NCBI GenBank assembly: GCA_947489685.1
Contig: CANLEM010000002.1
Coordinates: 496,001 to 560,000, forward strand
Length of the DNA stretch: 64,000 bases
From: an uncultured Aquimarina sp.
GTDB taxonomy: Bacteria > Bacteroidota > Bacteroidia > Flavobacteriales > Flavobacteriaceae
Reading direction: 5' to 3'
The notes under the pieces are model-generated. The model did not search any database. It was not told the origin of the DNA and worked only from the letters and a program-made list of their open reading frames with translations. The translations under genes and the position numbers were made by a program. Below, piece after piece: positions 59,754-64,000 of the stretch. Each line of letters opens with the position of its first letter. Position 1 is the first letter of the stretch.

Positions 59754-60884
59754 TTAAAAATAACTTAATAAGTATCCTAAAACTGCTCCTACAAGAACAA
59801 CCCACATGACATTTACTTTTTTAACCCCAAAAGTCATCACGACACCAATCAATACAATAAGTCCAGATTTCCAATCTGTTAATGTATCAATACTCATTAC
59901 ATATAATACTGAGAGCATTATGGCAACCGAAGCAATGTTAACAGAGTCCAAAAAATAACTTAACACTTTAGATTTCCTCATTTTAGGGATTAATGGGTTT
60001 AGAAGTAACACAAAAAGAAATGAAGGGAGGAAGATTCCAATTGTAGCGGCAATAGCTCCCCAAAACCCAGCCAGTTGATATCCGATAAAGGTTGCAGTAG
60101 ATAACACAGGACCAGGTGTAAATTGCCCCACTGCAATTGCATCGATTAGTTCGGGTCTTGTTAACCACCCTTTTGTCACCAGTTCTGCATCAAGATAAGC
60201 GAATAGTACATAACCACTACCATATAATATAGCTCCCACTTTAAGAAATGTCCAAAAAACATTTAATGTCGAAAGCTTAATTAGACTAGCTGCGGAAATT
60301 TTAAATAGAAAAAAAGGCACAACAGACTTGGAAGTAACAAGCAATTTGGATTTTGAATAAAAATACAGTGTTCCTAAAACACCAGCGCTTAGCAATGCTA
60401 CAATCTCATTGACACCGCAAAGGCTTATAATCAACACTAAAGCTCCAATAATACCTATTTCCCAGCTTTTTAAAGCTTTCTTACCTAATTTAAGAATTGC
60501 AGAAGCAATGATTGCCAGAACTGCAGGTTTAATCCCAAAAATAAAGGGAGCCACCTCTGGTAATTGCCCATACATCGTATAAAACCAAGCCAAAATCCCC
60601 GTAATCACTACAGCCGGAAAAATAAAACAAGCTCCTGCGACAAATAGACCTGCGATTCCCGCACGTTCATGACCACAATGCATCGTCATCTCAGTAGAGT
60701 TAGGCCCTGGAATCAAATTTGTGGCCCCCATAAGATCCAAAAAATGCTGTCTATCCATCCAGTTTCTCTTATGCACCACCTCATTTTCCATCATAGCAAT
60801 ATGCGCCGCCGGGCCACCAAAAGCAAAACAACCCAATTTAAAGAAAACCTTAGCTATCTCTATAAGTCTACTTTTTTTGTTCAT
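59754..60884 (-). CDS. chrA: Chromate transporter ChrA
   Basis: A 376-residue membrane transporter of the CHR family (long, two-domain form), which exports chromate and may move sulfate-like anions. The N-terminal signature is FFKLGCFAFGGPAAHIAMMENEVVHKRNW, followed by LDLMGATNLIPGPNSTEMTMHCGHERAG. The second half repeats the motif as FLKVGAILYGSGYVLFAYLDAELV and DAIAVGQFTPGPVLSTATFIGY. About 10 membrane helices. It has its own terminator and is not obviously tied to the phosphate genes. Confidence 0.93.
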   Translation of the reverse strand: MNKKSRLIEIAKVFFKLGCFAFGGPAAHIAMMENEVVHKRNWMDRQHFLDLMGATNLIPGPNSTEMTMHCGHERAGIAGLFVAGACFIFPAVVITGILAWFYTMYGQLPEVAPFIFGIKPAVLAIIASAILKLGKKALKSWEIGIIGALVLIISLCGVNEIVALLSAGVLGTLYFYSKSKLLVTSKSVVPFFLFKISAASLIKLSTLNVFWTFLKVGAILYGSGYVLFAYLDAELVTKGWLTRPELIDAIAVGQFTPGPVLSTATFIGYQLAGFWGAIAATIGIFLPSFLFVLLLNPLIPKMRKSKVLSYFLDSVNIASVAIMLSVLYVMSIDTLTDWKSGLIVLIGVVMTFGVKKVNVMWVVLVGAVLGYLLSYF

Positions 60885-61026
60885 TAATTAGTATCTAAGG
60901 GTCAAAAATATAAATAAAATAACACCTATTGTAGATACCAAATGATAACCTGATCAATATTTACAACATGATAGCTTGTAATTATTTTACACATTAAGAA
61001 ATTAATTATCAATCAATTACATGCCT

Positions 61027-61070
61027 AATGTTAATTTAATGTTACGTAAATGTTGTTTTAATGTGAAATA
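61027..61070. promoter_or_regulatory. Four exact tandem 11-bp repeats (Pho-box-like) upstream of the 119-residue gene
   Basis: AATGTTAATTT, AATGTTACGTA, AATGTTGTTTT and AATGTGAAATA stand in exact 11-bp steps. They end 57 bp before the ATG at 61127 and run in the same direction as the gene. This is the clearest array in the region. Confidence 0.65.
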
Positions 61071-61126
61071 AGTATTACTTTTATTGTACAAGTCGACATC
61101 CCAAACACTTTTAAAATATAAGAACA

Positions 61127-61486
61127 ATGAAAAAGATTATAGTAGCAGTGGCCATTTTATTTTCAGCGACTTTAATGGCTCAGGATGCAAAACCTACTTT
61201 TGAAAAACAAGGAGATATCATAAAAGGGACTTTCTTTCATGATAATGGAGAAATTCGTCAACAAGGCTTCTATAATAAAGAAGGCAAATTACATGGCGTA
61301 TGGAAGTCATATGATGTTACAGGAAAAAAAATTGCCATGGGGCATTATGCAAACGGTATCAAAACAGGTAAATGGTTCTTTTGGAGTAAAGATAAACTAT
61401 CAGAAGTTAACTATTCAAAAAATCAGATTGCTGATGTTACAACCTGGTCTGACAAGGACAATGTAGTGGTTAATTATCACAATTAG
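61127..61486 (+). CDS. Secreted YwqK/MORN-repeat-like protein
   Basis: A 119-residue protein with a signal peptide (MKKIIVAVAILFSATLMAQ). The mature part carries short repeats of the MORN/YwqK kind: NGEIRQQGFYNKEGKLHGVWKSYDVTGKKIAMGHYANGIKTGKWFFW. Such modules form beta sheets and occur in YwqK-type proteins of Bacteroidetes, where their function is not established. The four tandem 11-bp repeats upstream suggest strong control by the PhoB-type regulator, so the protein may be part of a phosphate-starvation response. A good terminator follows. Confidence 0.82.
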   Translation: MKKIIVAVAILFSATLMAQDAKPTFEKQGDIIKGTFFHDNGEIRQQGFYNKEGKLHGVWKSYDVTGKKIAMGHYANGIKTGKWFFWSKDKLSEVNYSKNQIADVTTWSDKDNVVVNYHN

Positions 61487-61507
61487 ATTGTATTAAAAAT
61501 ATACATA

Positions 61508-61531
61508 AACGCTTCAATTTTTTGAAGCGTT
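61508..61531 (+). terminator. Rho-independent terminator after the 119-residue gene
   Basis: AACGCTTCAA (61508-61517) pairs with TTGAAGCGTT (61522-61531) over 10 bases with a TTTT loop, and TTTTG follows. Confidence 0.88.
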
Positions 61532-61836
61532 TTTTGTTTTTAATACCTATTCAAAAAATCCATCCCACCTGTAAACACCCGACTTTTAGCCCTAAAAACT
61601 TTACTTTTCTATTCCTACACACATCTTGAAATGTTTTGTTTTTAACAAAGAACTCCTGTAATCAATTGGTTTACAGTTATTTAAAAAAACAAGCTTTATC
61701 TAATGTTAAGAAAACAATCTACAAACATTGATTTGGTAACAATTAACTAACATTATATTGATCCATAATTAATTTTTGAGTAACACACATTTAACACTTC
61801 ATATCGTTCTTTGCCCCGGAATTCAGAACAAGTTAA
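61532..61836. other. Leader region of the SusC-type receptor
   Basis: About 305 bases without a gene. It holds the tandem repeats at 61737 and a single copy of TAATGTTAAG near 61701. The receptor promoter must be here. Confidence 0.45.
61737..61758. promoter_or_regulatory. Two tandem 11-bp Pho-box-like repeats upstream of the SusC-type receptor
   Basis: TAACAATTAAC directly followed by TAACATTATAT, in 11-bp steps, in reverse orientation to the gene. It lies about 80 bp before the receptor start. Confidence 0.45.
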
Positions 61837-64000
61837 ATGAGAAAAATTGTCACTTTATTTGCGCTATTTGTTGTAGGAATGCTCTTTGCGCAAGAAACCG
61901 GATCAGTAACCGGAACGTTGTTAGACAAGGAAGCTAACAACCAACCCCTTCCTTTTGCCAATGTATTAATCAAAGGAACCACAAAAGGAACCACTACAGA
62001 TTTTGATGGTTTATATACTATCGATAATTTGCAACCTGGCGTACATATACTAGAATTTAGTTTTGTTGGATACGAGACTCTTGATAAAGAGATCATCATT
62101 ACTACAGGAGAAACTCTAACAGTTAATGCATCTATTGGTGCTAGTGCTGCGGCTCTAGATGAGGTTATAATTAAGACTACAACCAAAAAAGAGTCCGAAG
62201 TTGCTATCTTATTAGAGCAAAAGAATGCGGTTACCATTCAACAAAAAATTGGTGCTCAAGAACTTTCTAAAAAAGGTGTTAGCGACGTAGCTACTGGATT
62301 AACCAAAGCAACGGGTATATCTAAACAAAGCGACAAACTATATGTTCGTGGGTTAGGAGATCGTTATAACAATGCATACTTAAATGGTTTACCTATACCT
62401 TCTTTAAATCCAAAATTAAAACTTATCGATCTTGGTATTTTTCCAACAGATATTGTTGAAAACCTTGGGATTTACAAAACATATTCTCCTGATATCTTCG
62501 GAGATTTTGCCGGAGCCAGTGTAAACATTGATACCAAAGATCGACCAGGAAAAGGGTTTTTAGAATTCGGTTTTAATTCTGGAGTAAACTCTAAGGCTAT
62601 TAGCAATGATTTTTTCTTACTTAACGGAGGACAATATGATGATTGGGGAATTGATGATGGTTCTAGAAGAGTACCTATTTTCTTAGATATTCCTAATTAC
62701 AATTATGTAAGTACAGATATTGATTATTTCCCATTCGATACTTCTTTTAATCCAGAAAAAAGATTTAATGGTCCTGATGGCGGCATGAGTGTTGCCGCGG
62801 GTAAAACATTTACCATTGCCGAAGATCAAAAGCTAGATGTTTTAGTGACAGGGTCATTTGGTCAAAATCACAGAACTGCTCTTGGCGGGAATCAAGCCGC
62901 ATTTAACTCTCAAGGAGAAAGCATTACTGGTCTAGGTAATTTTAGAAATGTCGACCGATACCAATATAGCACAAACACTACTTTGCTAGGAAGTCTAGGT
63001 TATCGTTGGAATAACAACAATAAAATACTAGCTACGACCTTATTCGTAAATGACACTCAAGATGAATTAAGAGAATTTACAGATGGTGTAAGTAGTGAAG
63101 ATACAGATGTAGGTATTCGTTTACGAAGAGGCACCTATGAACAAAATAATCTGTTTACTCAACAATTAATAGGAGAGCACAAATTTAAAGATGGTAAATA
63201 CAAATTAGACTGGGGTGCAGCTTACAATAAAGCAAAAGGATTAATCCCTGATAGACGCCAGTTGGTATTTACAGAGTTACAAAACGGGAATCTTGTTTTA
63301 GGAAATCGTACAAGTCCGGATTTAGCAAATAATCAGCGTTTTTATCAAGAATTGAATGAAAATGATTATTCTGGAAAAATAGATTTCGATATTAACTTTG
63401 GAAAAGATGAAGATGATAATTTCAAAAACATTCTTACTGTTGGAGTCGCTGCCAGAGCCAAGGACAGAGATTTCGAATCTAATCAATTAAACTATAATCT
63501 AAATGGTTTTAGAAATACAAATGTAGATTTTAATAATCCCGATGCATTATTAAATGAAACTAATTTCTTGAATGGAGAATATGTTGTTCTAGAAAACCTA
63601 AATACCACTAGAATCTACGAAGCAGATTTACTAACTCTTGCCGGATTTGTAAATTTACAATACGCATTAACAGAGAAACTAACCTTTAATGGAGGTATTC
63701 GTACCGAATTGTTTGAGCAAAACGTATTCTATAGAGAACAACAAGATCTCGAAACTTCTCCTTTTAGAACACAAAAAATTGACGAAACATTTATTTTACC
63801 AAGTATCAGTTTAAAATATGTTGTAAATGAAAAATCTAACCTTCGTTTTGCAGCAAGTAAAACAGTTACTCTACCAAAATTTACAGAAGTTGCTCCTTTC
63901 TTAGATGAAGATGTTACAGAATCTACATTGGGTAACCCTATTCTTAAAAACTCTGATAATTATAATATCGACCTTAAATGGGAATATTTCCCTGAGCAAT
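61837..64000 (+). CDS. TonB-dependent receptor with carboxypeptidase-like regulatory domain (5' part; cut by window edge)
   Basis: About 721 N-terminal residues of an outer-membrane receptor; the gene runs off the right edge. Signal peptide MRKIVTLFALFVVGMLFAQ, then a CarboxypepD-reg domain (about 25-110; VTGTLLDKEANNQPLPFANVLIKGTTKGTTTDFDG) and the plug with LYVRGLGDRYNNAYLNGLPIPSLNP and FGDFAGASVNIDTKDRPG. The RGLGDRYN and PS(L)NP motifs put it among receptors of the Bacteroidetes FecA/OAR-like or SusC-like group rather than siderophore receptors with a TonB box at residue 1. Tandem 11-bp repeats lie upstream. Substrate unknown; phosphate-linked regulation would fit its neighbours. Confidence 0.9.
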   Translation, partial: MRKIVTLFALFVVGMLFAQETGSVTGTLLDKEANNQPLPFANVLIKGTTKGTTTDFDGLYTIDNLQPGVHILEFSFVGYETLDKEIIITTGETLTVNASIGASAAALDEVIIKTTTKKESEVAILLEQKNAVTIQQKIGAQELSKKGVSDVATGLTKATGISKQSDKLYVRGLGDRYNNAYLNGLPIPSLNPKLKLIDLGIFPTDIVENLGIYKTYSPDIFGDFAGASVNIDTKDRPGKGFLEFGFNSGVNSKAISNDFFLLNGGQYDDWGIDDGSRRVPIFLDIPNYNYVSTDIDYFPFDTSFNPEKRFNGPDGGMSVAAGKTFTIAEDQKLDVLVTGSFGQNHRTALGGNQAAFNSQGESITGLGNFRNVDRYQYSTNTTLLGSLGYRWNNNNKILATTLFVNDTQDELREFTDGVSSEDTDVGIRLRRGTYEQNNLFTQQLIGEHKFKDGKYKLDWGAAYNKAKGLIPDRRQLVFTELQNGNLVLGNRTSPDLANNQRFYQELNENDYSGKIDFDINFGKDEDDNFKNILTVGVAARAKDRDFESNQLNYNLNGFRNTNVDFNNPDALLNETNFLNGEYVVLENLNTTRIYEADLLTLAGFVNLQYALTEKLTFNGGIRTELFEQNVFYREQQDLETSPFRTQKIDETFILPSISLKYVVNEKSNLRFAASKTVTLPKFTEVAPFLDEDVTESTLGNPILKNSDNYNIDLKWEYFPEQ

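Noticed and set aside
61833..62237. 134-codon minus-strand frame opposite the right-edge TonB receptor
   Set aside because: Antisense to a clear receptor reading frame with signal peptide and plug motifs.

Overview
This 64 kb window is AT-rich chromosome from a marine-type Flavobacteriaceae bacterium (Bacteroidetes). The genus is not certain; it looks Aquimarina- or Zobellia-like. Evidence: several TAnnTTTG promoter elements, almost no Shine-Dalgarno sequences, SusC-like TonB receptors, a FecR/ECF-sigma pair, a TPR-containing histidine kinase, DUF3667, and lipoproteins with short acidic N-termini. I see no rRNA, tRNA, CRISPR array, prophage or intact insertion sequence.

Layout. (1) 1-6862, minus strand: the 5' part of periplasmic nitrate reductase (napA, cut by the window edge), napD, an outer-membrane alginate-export-type porin, a pyridoxamine-phosphate-oxidase-like protein and a copper P-type ATPase (CcoI type); a DUF2892 membrane protein is on the plus strand. 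(2) 6900-17066: a stress block with five tandem double-domain universal stress proteins, an eRF1-like small protein, two paralogous helical proteins flanking an Hsp20, a membrane-anchored protein, a lipoprotein, cardiolipin synthase and a sixth universal stress protein. FNR/CRP-type palindromes (TGAT-N4-ATCA) recur in front of most of its transcription units. (3) 17357-21366, minus strand: a redox/heme module of MarR regulator, small AAA ATPase, CPGC thioredoxin-fold protein, hexameric tyrosine-coordinated heme protein, DUF2024 protein with a CxxCH motif, a tiny lipoprotein, an unknown lipoprotein and a CPVC glutaredoxin-like protein. A shared 13-bp palindrome (TTAGKAWTCCTWA) is its likely MarR operator. 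(4) 21639-24583: mannose-6-phosphate isomerase, a DUF6438 lipoprotein and a zinc-metallopeptidase-like lipoprotein. (5) 24896-28897: ECF sigma, FecR anti-sigma and TonB receptor. (6) 29566-32516: small lipoprotein, TPR histidine kinase and NarL-type regulator, ended by a perfect 28-bp hairpin. (7) 33578-39492: a nearly complete molybdenum cofactor operon (moeA, ModE-type HTH, mobA, moaD, moeB-rhodanese, moaE, moaC-moaB fusion, moaA). (8) 39509-44464: patatin, metallo-beta-lactamase/rhodanese, acylphosphatase, DUF3667, small membrane protein, metallophosphoesterase. (9) 44608-48468: a large lipoprotein with a polymorphic-toxin-like C-terminus, two small acidic downstream proteins that may be immunity proteins, and an acyltransferase remnant. 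(10) 48491-53869: Fe-S carriers Nfu and Mrp, a barrel protein, an alkyltransferase-like protein, a LysE exporter, trmB and a glycosyltransferase. (11) 53807-64000: a phosphate-type region with OmpR-family two-component pair, PiT permease fused to a PhoU-like domain, OprP-type porin, chrA, a YwqK-like secreted protein and the 5' part of a SusC-type TonB receptor. Tandem 11-bp repeats containing AATGTTA in the promoters look like a Bacteroidetes Pho box.

How it fits together. Regions 1, 2 and 7 suggest respiration under low oxygen: nitrate reductase needs the molybdenum cofactor made by region 7, CcoI supplies copper to cbb3-type oxidases, and the FNR-type sites would induce the stress block when oxygen falls. 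Region 3 looks like a separately controlled peroxide/heme stress unit. Region 11 looks like phosphate uptake. These links are inferred from gene content and sites; no regulator of the FNR type is encoded in the window.
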